Positions 18,663-27,629 of a stretch of 64,000 bases of DNA are shown piece after piece (within the stretch, counting starts at the first letter, position 1; every line of letters begins with the position of its first letter). Both the position numbers and the translations under genes were made by a program. The DNA comes from Paracoccus sp. (in: a-proteobacteria) (GTDB taxonomy: Bacteria > Pseudomonadota > Alphaproteobacteria > Rhodobacterales > Rhodobacteraceae). The notes under the pieces are model-generated. The model made no database searches. It saw only the letters and a program-made list of their open reading frames with translations, and was not told the origin of the DNA. The DNA is taken from positions 62,001-126,000 of the forward strand of contig NZ_JAUNTN010000006.1 in NCBI RefSeq assembly GCF_030538695.1, given 5' to 3'.

Positions 18663-19570
18663 TGACGACAGGCGGCATCGATATCGGTGGCACCAAGATC
18701 GAGGCGCGGCTCTATGATGCGGATATGGCCGAGGTCACGCGCCACCGCATCGCCGTGCCAAAGGGTGATTATGCGGCCATCGTTCAGGCGGCGGTCGATA
18801 TGGTCGGCTGGCTGCGCGAACAGGGCGGTGCGGATCTGGCCGTTGGTATCGGTCTGCCGGGGATAATCGACAAGGCGACCGGCGATGCGACCACCGCGAA
18901 CCTGCCCGCCACCGGCCGCCCGATCACGGCCGAGATAGCCGCGCGGGCGGGCGGCGTGATCCGGTTCGAGAACGACTGCAAGCTGTTCGCCCTGTCCGAA
19001 GCCATCGGCGGCGCGGGTGCGGGCTTTGCCACCGTCTTTGGCCTTGGTATCGGCACCGGCGTTGGCGGTGGCGTGGTCCATCAGGGCCGGCTTGTCACCG
19101 GCAAAAGCGGTCTGCCCGGAGAGGTTGGCCATTTCGGTATTCCGGCCCGTCTTGGCCTGCCGGTGATTGCCTGCGGCTGTGGTGCGCGGGGCTGTTACGA
19201 AACCTATCTGTCGGGTGAGGGCATTGCCCGGCTGGCGGATCTGGAAACCGGCCAGCCGGTTCCGGCGGCGCTGGTCTTTGCCCGTGCGGCGGCGGGGGAT
19301 GTGGCGATGATCCGCGTCACCGACCGCTGGTTCGCGTTGCTGACGGAAATGCTGCTGACCCTGAACCTGACCCTTGATCCTGATGTCGTCGTGTTGGGGG
19401 GCGGGGTCTCGACCGTGCCGGGGCTGGCGGATCGGGCGCAGGCGCTGATCGACGCCCGCGTGCTGCGCGGCACCCGCGCCCCGCGCATCGTGACCGCCCG
19501 TTTCGGTGATGCCAGCGGCGCCCGTGGGGCGGCGCTTCTGGTGCGCGACATTGGAAAGGACATGGCATGA
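18662..19570 (+). CDS. ROK family sugar kinase
   Basis: A 302-residue ATP-dependent kinase. Visible: DIGGTK at 7-12 (phosphate-binding), END at 103-105 with the catalytic Asp, GTGVGGG at 131-137, GEVGHFGI at 153-160 and the ROK zinc motif CGCGARGCYE at 171-180. By context it phosphorylates the imported N-acetylated amino sugar (GalNAc or GlcNAc) at O6. ABC importers do not phosphorylate their substrate, so a kinase is needed at this step. The start overlaps the agaS stop (TAATG). Confidence 0.92.
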   Translation: MTTGGIDIGGTKIEARLYDADMAEVTRHRIAVPKGDYAAIVQAAVDMVGWLREQGGADLAVGIGLPGIIDKATGDATTANLPATGRPITAEIAARAGGVIRFENDCKLFALSEAIGGAGAGFATVFGLGIGTGVGGGVVHQGRLVTGKSGLPGEVGHFGIPARLGLPVIACGCGARGCYETYLSGEGIARLADLETGQPVPAALVFARAAAGDVAMIRVTDRWFALLTEMLLTLNLTLDPDVVVLGGGVSTVPGLADRAQALIDARVLRGTRAPRIVTARFGDASGARGAALLVRDIGKDMA

Positions 19571-20829
19571 AACTGCTGCGCGATACCATTGCCCGCAACC
19601 GCGCCGGGGATGGCGTGGCCCTGACCTCGGTTTGTTCGGCGCATCCGCTGGTGCTGGCGGCTTCGCTGCGGCTGGCCGAGGCGCTGGATCAGCCGCTGCT
19701 GGTCGAGGCGACCTCGAATCAGGTCAACCAGTTCGGCGGCTATACCGGGATGCGCCCGGCGGATTTCGTCGCTTGGGTCGGTGATCTGGCCGATCAGCAT
19801 GGCGTGTCGCGCGACCGGCTGTATTTCGGCGGCGATCACCTTGGCCCGCAGGTCTGGCGCAAGCAGCCCGCCGAGCAGGCAATGGCCCATGCCCGCGATC
19901 TGATGCGCGAGTTCGTGACGGCGGGCTTTACCAAGATCCATCTGGATTGTTCCGAAGGCTGCGCGGGCGAGGCCGCTCAGGTCGGGGATACGCTGTCTGC
20001 TGCCCGTGCCGCCGATCTGGCCGCCGTGTGCGAGGCCGTCGCGCCCGATCCTGCCGCGCTGTCCTATTGTTTCGGCACCGAGGTGCCGCCACCCGGCGGG
20101 GCGCGGGCCGACGATAACCACGACAGCGTAACGCCGACCGATCCGGCAGCGGCGGCGGCGACCATTACCGCGCATCATCAGGCTTTCGTTGAACGCGGCC
20201 TGTCCGCCGCATGGCCGCGCATGGTCGCGCTGGTGGTGCAGCCGGGGTTGGAGTTCACGCCCGACCACGTGATCCGCTTTGACATGGGGCAGCCTGATCT
20301 GCTGTCCCCGGTCTTGCCCGAAGGCATGGCATTCGAGGCCCATTCCACCGATTATCAGGCCGATGCGGTTTATCCCGACCTTGCCCGGCGTCACTTTGCC
20401 GTTCTCAAGGTCGGCCCGGCGCTGACCTTTGCCATGCGGCGCGGGCTGTATGCGCTGGATGCTTTGGCGGCGTGGCAGGGCCGCAAATGCCGTCTGCCCG
20501 AGGTGATGGAGCAATTGATGTGCGCCGATCCTGCCGTGTGGGCTGCGCATTACCCCGAGGGCGAGGGCCTGCGCGATCTGCTGCATTTCGGCTATGCCGA
20601 CCGTATCCGCTATTACTGGAACCTGCCGCAAGCGCAGGCGGCGGTGGCCGGGCTGCTGGCCGCGTTGGACGGCCCGCGCCCGCCCGCGCCGCTGCTGGAT
20701 CAGTTCTTTGCCCCCGCGACCATTGCCCGCGCGGCCGGGATCAGTGGCGTGTCATGGGCCGAAGCACTGGTTCTGGCTGAGGTTCAGGCTGTATTACTGC
20801 CTTATTTCGCCTGTCAGAAAGGGTTGTAA
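19567..20829 (+). CDS. AgaZ/GatZ/KbaZ-like protein; possible tagatose-6-phosphate 4-epimerase
   Basis: A 420-residue member of the GatZ/KbaZ/AgaZ family (class II aldolase-like TIM barrel). Visible: SVCSAHPLVLAAS, VEATSNQVNQFGGYTGM, FGGDHLGPQVWR, KIHLDCSEGCAG and LEFTPDHVIRFD. In enteric bacteria the family is the non-catalytic partner of tagatose-bisphosphate aldolase (GatY/AgaY). Some alphaproteobacterial homologues act alone as D-tagatose-6-phosphate 4-epimerases, giving fructose-6-phosphate. No GatY/AgaY gene and no clear tagatose-6-phosphate kinase are present in this operon, which favours the epimerase role by inference. Start overlaps the kinase stop. Confidence 0.85.
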   Translation: MKLLRDTIARNRAGDGVALTSVCSAHPLVLAASLRLAEALDQPLLVEATSNQVNQFGGYTGMRPADFVAWVGDLADQHGVSRDRLYFGGDHLGPQVWRKQPAEQAMAHARDLMREFVTAGFTKIHLDCSEGCAGEAAQVGDTLSAARAADLAAVCEAVAPDPAALSYCFGTEVPPPGGARADDNHDSVTPTDPAAAAATITAHHQAFVERGLSAAWPRMVALVVQPGLEFTPDHVIRFDMGQPDLLSPVLPEGMAFEAHSTDYQADAVYPDLARRHFAVLKVGPALTFAMRRGLYALDALAAWQGRKCRLPEVMEQLMCADPAVWAAHYPEGEGLRDLLHFGYADRIRYYWNLPQAQAAVAGLLAALDGPRPPAPLLDQFFAPATIARAAGISGVSWAEALVLAEVQAVLLPYFACQKGL

Positions 20830-21935
20830 TGATGGAACACTGGCTGGCCCCCTCGCGCCTGTTCGATGGCGAGGCGTTTCATTCCGGCATGGCGCTGCGG
20901 ATGCAGGGCGATACCGCTCTGGAATGGGCATGGGCGGATGAGCTGCCCCCGGACGCTGCGCTGCGCCGATTCGATGGGATTGCGGCGCCGGGGCTGATCG
21001 ACTTGCAGGTGAATGGCGGCGGTGGGGTGCTGCTGAATAACGCGCCCACGGTTGATGGGTTACGGGCGATTGCCGCCGCGCATCGGGGGCTGGGGACGGC
21101 GCATATCCTGCCGACGCTGATTACCGACGCGCCTGAGGTGCTGGAGCGCACCACCGCCGCCATGCTGGACCTGTGGACCGGTGATCGGGGCGGGGTTGCC
21201 GGGCTGCATATTGAAGGCCCGCATATCAGCATCGCCAAGCGCGGCACCCATGATCCGCGCTTTATCCGCCCGCTGGATCAGCCCACGCTGGATTGCGTCG
21301 CGCGGCTGCGTCAGGCGGGCGTGCCGGTGCTGATCACCCTCGCGCCTGAGGCGACCGCGCCGGGTCAGATCGCGGCGCTGGTCGGGATGGGGGCCGTGGT
21401 CTCCGTCGGCCATTCCGCCGCCACCCCGGACGAGATGCGCCGCGCACTGGCCGAAGGCGCGGCCAAGGGGACGCATCTGTTCAACGGCATGACCGGCCTT
21501 GCCGGGCGTGATCCCGGCGTGGCCGGGGCGCTGCTGGACAGCGATGCAGCTTTGGGCCTGATCGCGGACGGCCATCACGTCAGCGATGTGATGATCCGCC
21601 TTGCATGGCGGGCGGCGCGAGGGCCGATGGTACTGGTTTCGGACGCGATGCCGACGGTGGGCGGGCCGGATCATTTCACGCTTTATGGTCAGGAAATCCA
21701 TGTGCAGGGCGGCAAGCTGGTCAATGCCGAAGGCTCGCTGGCCGGGGTGCATATGGCACTGGCCGAGGCGCTGCCGCGCGTCACCCGCATCCTTGGCGAT
21801 GACGGCACGCAGGCGTTGGCGGCGGCGACATATGCCCCGGCGACGCTGATGGGGCTGGACGGCTTTGGCCACCTGCGCCCCGGTGCGACTGGCGGTGTGG
21901 CGTTGTTTGATAGCGCCCTGCGTTGGCTGGAATGA
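20829..21935 (+). CDS. nagA: N-acetylglucosamine/N-acetylgalactosamine-6-phosphate deacetylase
   Basis: A 368-residue amidohydrolase. Visible: [14 protein letters not shown] at 53-66, HIEGPHIS at 127-134 (E129 a metal ligand), [10 protein letters not shown] at 193-202 (H195), THLFNGM at 215-221 (H216) and LVSDAMP at 269-275 (catalytic D272). These match NagA/AgaA enzymes that remove acetate from GlcNAc-6-P or GalNAc-6-P; sequence alone does not decide which. It starts with ATGATG overlapping the TAA of the previous gene. Context points to the galactosamine route (agaS present, nagB absent). Confidence 0.93.
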   Translation: MMEHWLAPSRLFDGEAFHSGMALRMQGDTALEWAWADELPPDAALRRFDGIAAPGLIDLQVNGGGGVLLNNAPTVDGLRAIAAAHRGLGTAHILPTLITDAPEVLERTTAAMLDLWTGDRGGVAGLHIEGPHISIAKRGTHDPRFIRPLDQPTLDCVARLRQAGVPVLITLAPEATAPGQIAALVGMGAVVSVGHSAATPDEMRRALAEGAAKGTHLFNGMTGLAGRDPGVAGALLDSDAALGLIADGHHVSDVMIRLAWRAARGPMVLVSDAMPTVGGPDHFTLYGQEIHVQGGKLVNAEGSLAGVHMALAEALPRVTRILGDDGTQALAAATYAPATLMGLDGFGHLRPGATGGVALFDSALRWLE

Positions 21936-22258
21936 GTCGCGCCCTTCTGATCTATGCCGCTGCCGCGCTGGCGGAAATCGGCGGCTGTTTTGCCGTTTGG
22001 GCATGGTGGCGGGCGGGGGCCTCGGCGCTGTGGCTGATCCCCGGCGCGGCGGCTCTGGCGGCGTTCGGCTTTCTGCTGGCGCTGTCTCCGGCCGAGTTCG
22101 CGGGTCGCGCTTATGCGGCCTATGGCGGGGTCTATATCGCGGCTTCGCTGCTGTGGTTGCGGCTGGCCGAGGGCCAGCGGGCTGATCTTTGGGACATCGC
22201 CGGGGCGGGCCTGTGCCTGATCGGCGCGGCGGTGATCCTGTTCGTGCCGCGCGGTTAG
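21932..22258 (+). CDS. YnfA/UPF0060 family membrane protein
   Basis: A 108-residue integral membrane protein with four transmembrane segments. The family text is clear: [15 protein letters not shown] near the start and [17 protein letters not shown] in the third segment, ending [15 protein letters not shown]. These resemble small multidrug-resistance-type proteins; the cellular role is uncertain. It is translationally coupled to nagA (ATGA), which is unexpected for a sugar operon. The convergent next gene overlaps its last codons (22255-22258). Confidence 0.88.
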   Translation: MSRALLIYAAAALAEIGGCFAVWAWWRAGASALWLIPGAAALAAFGFLLALSPAEFAGRAYAAYGGVYIAASLLWLRLAEGQRADLWDIAGAGLCLIGAAVILFVPRG

Positions 22259-23301
22259 TAGCCCGCGGTTTCGGTGCTGCGCTGACCTGCGGGCAGGTCG
22301 ATCTGCACGCCATTCTGCCGCAGCCGCAGGCAGCCTGCCTCAGTCACCGTCCCCGGCAGACCGTTCAGAGCAACGGACTGAATCCTAAGAGAAAACGCCG
22401 TGTTCAGTGCCGGTTCCACGCTTTCCGACCACAGCGAGACCGCCATCGGGCCGGGGTGGTTTTCGGCCAGCGCCACGGCCTCGGGCGGCAGGCGGAATGT
22501 CAGGATGAACCCGACCGGCTGATCTGTTTCGGGCAGGGTCGCGGGGCCAAGCCCGGTGCAGATGCGCCCGCTCAGCATTCCGCCTGCCGCAGCTATCCGT
22601 GCCGCCAGATCGGGGGCAGGTGGCAGCGGCGCAAGGTCGCTGTCCAGCGCCAGCGGATCACCCATCCGCAGCCGCGCCAGCCGGGCGTTGAGCCGGGCGA
22701 TAAAGGCATCCGTCACGCCCTCTTGCACGATCAGCCGGACAGGGCGCGGGTTCAGCGGCCAATAACGGTCGCAAAGCGCATCCGCCACCGCATCCAGATC
22801 GGCGTCGGCGTGGATGATAAAAGCCAGATCAGGCCCCGGAACAGCATCCCCGGACTGCACGACCAGCGCCCCTTCGGGCAGGGCCATCACCGCAAGAAGC
22901 GCATGGGCCAGCGGTAGCGCTTTGGGCGCGACACGCAGCACCGCGGCCCGGCCTGCGGCTAAAGCCGGGACGGCTGCGCCGATCAGGGCCGAGGGCAGAA
23001 CTCCCGCCGGGATAAGGACCAGCGGTGTGGCTGTCGTCTGGTCCAAAGATCCGGCCCGTGCCGGATCGCGCAGGGCGCTGATGGCCAGCGTCAGATCCTC
23101 GGTCAGCACCGCGCGGGCGGGCAGGTCAAGGCTCAGCGCCGCCAATGCCGCCAGATCGCGGGCGTGGTGGTTCAGCGCATCCGCCGCACGGGCAAGGTCG
23201 GCTGCGGGGGTGCCTGTCCAGACGGCGGCTGGCGCGGGCCAATCTTGCGCCCGCCATGCCTTTGCCTGCGCGCTGTCCAGCCGTTCGGTTCCGTAATCCA
23301 T
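22255..23301 (-). CDS. Aldehyde-dehydrogenase-like protein lacking catalytic residues
   Basis: A 348-residue protein clearly derived from the aldehyde dehydrogenase superfamily but well short of the usual 450-500. Visible: a Rossmann-type [20 protein letters not shown] region and [16 protein letters not shown] then [14 protein letters not shown], matching the segment after the active site. The catalytic Cys motif is missing: the FNQGQVC-like stretch is replaced by [14 protein letters not shown]. The ELGGK glutamate is also missing, replaced by PGPDLAFII. It is last in an operon with rbsK and deoC; probably a pseudo-enzyme or a decaying gene, with no internal stop or frameshift seen. Confidence 0.78.
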   Translation of the reverse strand: MDYGTERLDSAQAKAWRAQDWPAPAAVWTGTPAADLARAADALNHHARDLAALAALSLDLPARAVLTEDLTLAISALRDPARAGSLDQTTATPLVLIPAGVLPSALIGAAVPALAAGRAAVLRVAPKALPLAHALLAVMALPEGALVVQSGDAVPGPDLAFIIHADADLDAVADALCDRYWPLNPRPVRLIVQEGVTDAFIARLNARLARLRMGDPLALDSDLAPLPPAPDLAARIAAAGGMLSGRICTGLGPATLPETDQPVGFILTFRLPPEAVALAENHPGPMAVSLWSESVEPALNTAFSLRIQSVALNGLPGTVTEAGCLRLRQNGVQIDLPAGQRSTETAGY

Positions 23302-23312
23302 CGTCTGCCCCC

Positions 23313-24242
23313 TTAACCCATCGCCATGCTGCGCGGGTCTGGCGCGGCACCAAAGGTCAGTTCTTCCAGCCGCGCCTCAAGAGCGCCCAACAGCGAACTG
23401 GCACCGATGCGGAACAGGTCCGGCTGCATATGACGCGCCCCGAGTTCCTGCTCGATCAGCGACAGCCAGATCAGCGCATCGTGCCATGTCCGCAACCCGC
23501 CCGCAGGCTTGAAACCCACCTGCTGCCCGGTCTGGTCCTGATAATCGCGCAAAGCCCGCAGCATCACCAGCGACACCGGCAGCGTCGCGTTCACGGGTTC
23601 CTTCCCGGTCGAGGTCTTGATGAAATCTGCCCCGCCCTGCATCGCCACCATCGCGGCGCGATAGATGGTTGTCGCATCCCCCAGTTCCCCCGTAGCCAGA
23701 ATCGCCTTCATCCGGGCCGGACCGCAGGCGTCGCGCATGGCGCGGGTCTCATCGTAAAGACGTGGCCAGTCGCCGGTCAACGCGGCCTCGCGGCTGATAA
23801 CGATGTCGATTTCTGCCGCGCCCTGTTCGACGCAGTAACGGATTTCCGCAAGCCGCAGGTCCAAGGGCATCAGCCCGGCGGGAAAGCCCGTTGCAACCGA
23901 GGCTACCGGCAGCGCCCCGTCCAGCGCGGCAACCGCATGGGGAACCATGGCCGGATAGACGCAGACCGCGCCGGTGTGCAGCGCCTTCAGCCCAAGCGCT
24001 TGTAACAGTTGCGGTCGTAGCGGCTGGCGGGCCTTGGCGCAGAGGCGGCGGACCCGGCCAGCGGTATCATCACCGGCCAGCGTGGTCAGGTCGATGCAGC
24101 GGATAGCGTGGGTTAACCATTCTGCCTGATGCTCGGGTGTGACCGGACGGGCGGCGGCGATGGCGCGGGCGCGGGCCGCGATGGCGCGGTCGTTCAGCCG
24201 GTGGTGCAGCCAGCCGGGGATGAAATCGGTGCCGTGGTTCAT
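23313..24242 (-). CDS. deoC: Deoxyribose-phosphate aldolase
   Basis: A 309-residue class I aldolase that splits 2-deoxyribose-5-phosphate to glyceraldehyde-3-phosphate and acetaldehyde. Catalytic features seen: D146 in EIDIVI, the Schiff-base K209 in DFIKTSTGKEP and K245 in VGFKPAGGLR. It is longer than the short (about 220-260 residue) type, matching the longer alphaproteobacterial form. The frame is open further upstream; MNHGTDFIPG at 24240-24242 was chosen as start. That start overlaps the rbsK stop (24239), so translational coupling is likely. Confidence 0.93.
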   Translation of the reverse strand: MNHGTDFIPGWLHHRLNDRAIAARARAIAAARPVTPEHQAEWLTHAIRCIDLTTLAGDDTAGRVRRLCAKARQPLRPQLLQALGLKALHTGAVCVYPAMVPHAVAALDGALPVASVATGFPAGLMPLDLRLAEIRYCVEQGAAEIDIVISREAALTGDWPRLYDETRAMRDACGPARMKAILATGELGDATTIYRAAMVAMQGGADFIKTSTGKEPVNATLPVSLVMLRALRDYQDQTGQQVGFKPAGGLRTWHDALIWLSLIEQELGARHMQPDLFRIGASSLLGALEARLEELTFGAAPDPRSMAMG

Positions 24243-25165
24243 GCGCCTTCCCTGGTCAGGGCAGCGAATTCGGCCGCGTCGGCATAGCTGGACTGCGCCC
24301 CGCGCCGCGTGACCGAGACCGCCGCATAGCGGGCGGCGCGGGTCAGCGCATCGGTGGTGTCGTGGCTTTCGACCCAAAACCGGGCGAAGCTGCCGATAAA
24401 GGCGTCGCCCGCGCCGGTGGTGTCGACGGGCTGCGCGGGATGGGCGGGGATGCGAACCGTGCCTTCCGGCCCGAACAGCCGTGCGCCCTTTGCGCCAAGC
24501 GTCACGATGACCTGCCCCACGCCTTGCGCCAGCAGCGCCCCGGCTGCCGCTGCGATCTGATCGTCACTTTCGACCGGCAGGCCGGTCAGCAGGGCCAGCT
24601 CGGTCTGGTTCGGGGCGATAAAGGTCAGCCCGGCCAGCCGCAAAGGGTCCAGATCGGGATGCGCAGGGGCAGGGTTCAGCAGGCAGGGGATGCCATGGGC
24701 AGCGGCAAAACGGATGGCGTGGTAAACGGCGGGCAAAGGGACTTCCAGTTGCAGCAGGATCAGTCCGCAACCGCGCAGATCATCGCCCGCAGCATCAATA
24801 TCGGCAGGCGCCACCTGACCGTTCGCACCCGCCACAATAATGATGCGGTTCTCGCCCGAGGGTTCCACCAGCACCGTTGCCACGCCCGAAGGTGTGCCGG
24901 TCAGACGACGCAGATGGCGGGTGTCGACGCCCTGCGCGGCCAGATTGCGGGCCATGTCGGTGCCGAAAATATCATCACCCACCGCGCCGACCATCAGCAC
25001 ATCGCCGCCAAGCCGGGCGGCGGCCACGGCCTGATTGGCACCTTTGCCACCGAAACCCAGCGCGAAATCCGGGGCGGCGATGGTCTCGCCCGCCGCAGGA
25101 AAACGGGTCAGGAACGTGACCATATCCATATTGACCGAGCCGATAACGGCAATCCGCTGCGACAT
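24239..25165 (-). CDS. rbsK: Ribokinase (PfkB family)
   Basis: A 308-residue PfkB-family sugar kinase. GFGGKGANQAVAAARLGG at 37-54 (substrate pocket) and PVDTTGAGDAF at 246-256, with D254 the catalytic base, are typical of RbsK. With deoC next, it may phosphorylate ribose or deoxyribose before aldol cleavage, feeding nucleoside-derived sugar into glycolysis. Also considered: tagatose-6-phosphate kinase for the neighbouring amino-sugar operon; the opposite strand, separate operon and RbsK-like motifs make that less likely. Confidence 0.9.
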   Translation of the reverse strand: MSQRIAVIGSVNMDMVTFLTRFPAAGETIAAPDFALGFGGKGANQAVAAARLGGDVLMVGAVGDDIFGTDMARNLAAQGVDTRHLRRLTGTPSGVATVLVEPSGENRIIIVAGANGQVAPADIDAAGDDLRGCGLILLQLEVPLPAVYHAIRFAAAHGIPCLLNPAPAHPDLDPLRLAGLTFIAPNQTELALLTGLPVESDDQIAAAAGALLAQGVGQVIVTLGAKGARLFGPEGTVRIPAHPAQPVDTTGAGDAFIGSFARFWVESHDTTDALTRAARYAAVSVTRRGAQSSYADAAEFAALTREGA

Positions 25166-25230
25166 GACGCCCCCGTTACGCCCCTTGTTCGCGCCGGATT
25201 TTGCCCCGGCGCGAAGCGAAAGGCCAGCGT

Positions 25231-25557
25231 CTAATCGCCGTCGTTGTCGTCACCGAAACGGGCGTCATCGGCATATTCGTCCTCGCCCTCGGGGATGTAT
25301 TTGGCCGAGTTGCGGATGGAATGATCATCATGTGCCGGATCCATGACCACATCCGAGGGGATTTCCCCGGCCAGCCATTCCAGCACCTCGTCGCGGGCCT
25401 CGCGCGGGTCTTGTTCGGTCAGTTCCGCGATATAGGCGATGAACAGTCTGGAATCGCCGTCGATGTCGTCCAGCCGCTCCTCGTCCACACCGTCCCAGCG
25501 GTCTGTGATGGCCTCATAAAAGGCGGGCCAATTTGCCTGAACATGATGCCATTTCAT
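25231..25557 (-). CDS. Small acidic protein with weak CsbD-like character
   Basis: A 108-residue protein. The first 65 residues (MKWHHVQANWPAFYEAITDR, a DDIDG turn, and EVLEWLAGEI) show the W-rich, amphipathic helical pattern of CsbD-like stress proteins. The C-terminal third is strongly acidic (EGEDEYADDARFGDDNDGD), as in many small Rhodobacterales proteins. Role unknown; the CsbD resemblance is by pattern only. It lies between rbsK and the entericidin-like gene on the same strand. Confidence 0.6.
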   Translation of the reverse strand: MKWHHVQANWPAFYEAITDRWDGVDEERLDDIDGDSRLFIAYIAELTEQDPREARDEVLEWLAGEIPSDVVMDPAHDDHSIRNSAKYIPEGEDEYADDARFGDDNDGD

Positions 25558-25574
25558 CCGGTCCCCTCCTCCGG

Positions 25575-25730
25575 TTAATAGCTGCTGCCAGCCCCCGCCA
25601 TTTCGGCCAGTCCGGTGATGTCGCGGCCAAAGCCTGCTACGGTATTGCAGCCTGCCAGAACCGATACGCCCAAAATCAGCGCCAGAATCACGCGGGCCTT
25701 TCCGGGGGTCTTGCTGTTACGATACATCAT
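25575..25730 (-). CDS. Entericidin-like small lipoprotein
   Basis: A 51-residue open frame: MMYRNSKTPGKARVIL, then a hydrophobic LALILGVSVLAGC with a lipobox (LAGC at about 25-28), and NTVAGFGRDITGLAE. LAGCNTVxGxGxDI is the signature of EcnA/EcnB entericidin lipoproteins. In E. coli these form an antidote/toxin pair affecting lysis in stationary phase; a single copy here may be only a cell-envelope lipopeptide. Two ATGs (25730 and 25727) are adjacent; AAGGAC lies upstream on the minus strand. Confidence 0.78.
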   Translation of the reverse strand: MMYRNSKTPGKARVILALILGVSVLAGCNTVAGFGRDITGLAEMAGAGSSY

Positions 25731-25766
25731 TTTACTGTCCTTCGTCTGCTCTGCTCTGCTTTGTTG

Positions 25767-27629
25767 TTATTTTGCCTCCCACCACCAGCTTTCGGGCAGG
25801 AAACCCGGCCAATCGCCGTAAAGCGGAACGTATTCGGGAAACTTCAGTTCCCGCGCATGGGCCAGCCGCGAGACCTTGGGGTAGGACACCGGGATCACAT
25901 AGCGCCCCGACATCAGCACCCGGTCCAACGCTTGCGCGGCGGTGACAAAGCCGGCGCGGTCGGTCGCATTCACCAGCCGGTCGATCATCGCTTCGGCGGC
26001 GGGGCTATCCATGCCCATCCAGTTGCGGCTGCCGGGCTGGGTCACGCCCTGACGGCCCCAATACAGCCGTTGTTCCACACCGGGCGAGATCGACAGCCCG
26101 CGTTCATACCAGGTCATGTCGAACTGATAGTTGTTCGTGCGCTCGATATATTGTGCGGAATCCAGCGTGGTGATGCGGGCGTTGATGCCAAGGTTCTTCA
26201 GCGATTCGACATAGATCGACACGATTTGCTGGGTTTCCGAGGCCGTGCGCATGGCCGAACCCGACTGGTTGAGCAGGATTTCAAAGCTGAACGCCTGACC
26301 GCGCTGGTTTTTCAGCACCCCGTCCCGAATGGTCCAGCCGGCCTCTGCGAACAGGCGCAGGGCTTCGCGCAGGCTGTGGCGGTCGATGGGCTGATCGCTG
26401 CCGTCGGGCAGGGTATAGCCCTCCAGCGCGCCGGGCAGCAGATCGGCGGCGAAAGGTTCCAGCAAGTCGCGCACCGCTCCGGTGGCGGGGCCGGGCTGCA
26501 TCCCAAGCTCCGAGTTCGAGAAATAGCTGGTCACGCGCGGGTCGCTGTCGCCGGTCAGGGCGTGGTTGATAAAGCGGAAGTTGAACGCTTCGATCATCGC
26601 CTGACGAATCCGCCAATCGGCAAAGAGCGGGTTGCGGGTGTTCATCACCAGCCCCATGATCCCCGAAGGCCGCTGATGGCCGATTTCGGATTTCACCACC
26701 CGCCCGTCGCGCATGGCGGGGAAATCATATTCGGTTTTCCATTTCACGCCGCTGAGTTCACGCCAGACGTTGATTTCACCGGCGCGGAACGCCTCGGACA
26801 TGGCGTTGGCGTCACCGAAGTAATCGTAACGGATCTGGTCAAAATTGTTCATGCCCCGGTTCACCGGCAGGTCGTTGCCCCAGTAATCCGGGTTGCGCCG
26901 CAGCGTGAGCGAGCGGCCGGGGTCCACCTTGTCAATCACATAAGGCCCCGACCCGATGGGGGGCATCAGGCTGGATTGGGTGAAATCCACGCCTTCCCAT
27001 TGCGCCTTTTGCAAAATCGGGCGCAGGCCCATCAGCAGCGCCTGTTCCCGGTCGGGTTCGGTAAAGGTAAAGCGGATCTTGTCCGGCCCGGTCTGTTCCA
27101 TGCTGGCGACCTTGGCCCATGTGCTGCGATAGCGCGGGTGGCCCTGTGTCCCCAGCGTTTCATAGGACCACATCACATCCTGCATCGTGACCGGGCTGCC
27201 GTCGGAAAAACGTGCGTCGGGGTTCAGCGTGAACTCGACCCATGTGCGGTCGGGGTCAGTTTCCACGGCGCTGGCCAGCAGGCCGTAAAGGGTGAACGGC
27301 TCGTCAATGCTGCGATACATCAGGGTTTCGACCACGCGCCCGCCAAGGATGCCGGAAAATACCGGGTTGCCCTTGATGATCCAGGCGTTGAGCGAATCGA
27401 ATCCCCCCGGCTCGGCAAAGCGAATCGTTCCGCCTTTCGGCGCCTCTGGGTTGGCATAGGGCAGCGCCGTGAACCCGTCGGGCAGGGCGGGTTCGCCCAC
27501 CATTGCAATGCCATGCGCGGGCGCGGCAAGGCTTGCCAGCGGCATTGCTGCAACAGTTGCGGCCACAGCCAGAAGTTGAACAAATCGCGGTCTGATCGCA
27601 GATTCGTTAGCAAAGTTGAAGATTCGCAT
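25767..27629 (-). CDS. YejA-type family 5 ABC substrate-binding protein
   Basis: A 620-residue periplasmic protein. A signal peptide (about 1-36, ending ASLAAPAHG) is followed by FTALPYANPEAPKGGTIRFA, the YejA-like N terminus, then the family 5 text (NPDARFSDGSPVTMQDVMWS and IGSGPYVIDKVDPGRSLTLR). These bind oligopeptides or similar ligands for import. No permease or ATPase gene is adjacent in this window, so it is an orphan here and probably works with a transporter elsewhere. Confidence 0.9.
   Translation of the reverse strand: MRIFNFANESAIRPRFVQLLAVAATVAAMPLASLAAPAHGIAMVGEPALPDGFTALPYANPEAPKGGTIRFAEPGGFDSLNAWIIKGNPVFSGILGGRVVETLMYRSIDEPFTLYGLLASAVETDPDRTWVEFTLNPDARFSDGSPVTMQDVMWSYETLGTQGHPRYRSTWAKVASMEQTGPDKIRFTFTEPDREQALLMGLRPILQKAQWEGVDFTQSSLMPPIGSGPYVIDKVDPGRSLTLRRNPDYWGNDLPVNRGMNNFDQIRYDYFGDANAMSEAFRAGEINVWRELSGVKWKTEYDFPAMRDGRVVKSEIGHQRPSGIMGLVMNTRNPLFADWRIRQAMIEAFNFRFINHALTGDSDPRVTSYFSNSELGMQPGPATGAVRDLLEPFAADLLPGALEGYTLPDGSDQPIDRHSLREALRLFAEAGWTIRDGVLKNQRGQAFSFEILLNQSGSAMRTASETQQIVSIYVESLKNLGINARITTLDSAQYIERTNNYQFDMTWYERGLSISPGVEQRLYWGRQGVTQPGSRNWMGMDSPAAEAMIDRLVNATDRAGFVTAAQALDRVLMSGRYVIPVSYPKVSRLAHARELKFPEYVPLYGDWPGFLPESWWWEAK

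Noticed and set aside
19204..20631. A 475-codon minus-strand open frame opposite the ROK kinase and AgaZ genes
   Set aside because: Antisense shadow; the plus-strand genes are coupled and have full motifs.
24239..25165. The PfkB-type kinase as the missing tagatose-6-phosphate kinase
   Set aside because: Its motifs and its coupling to deoC fit ribokinase better, and it lies in a separate operon on the other strand.
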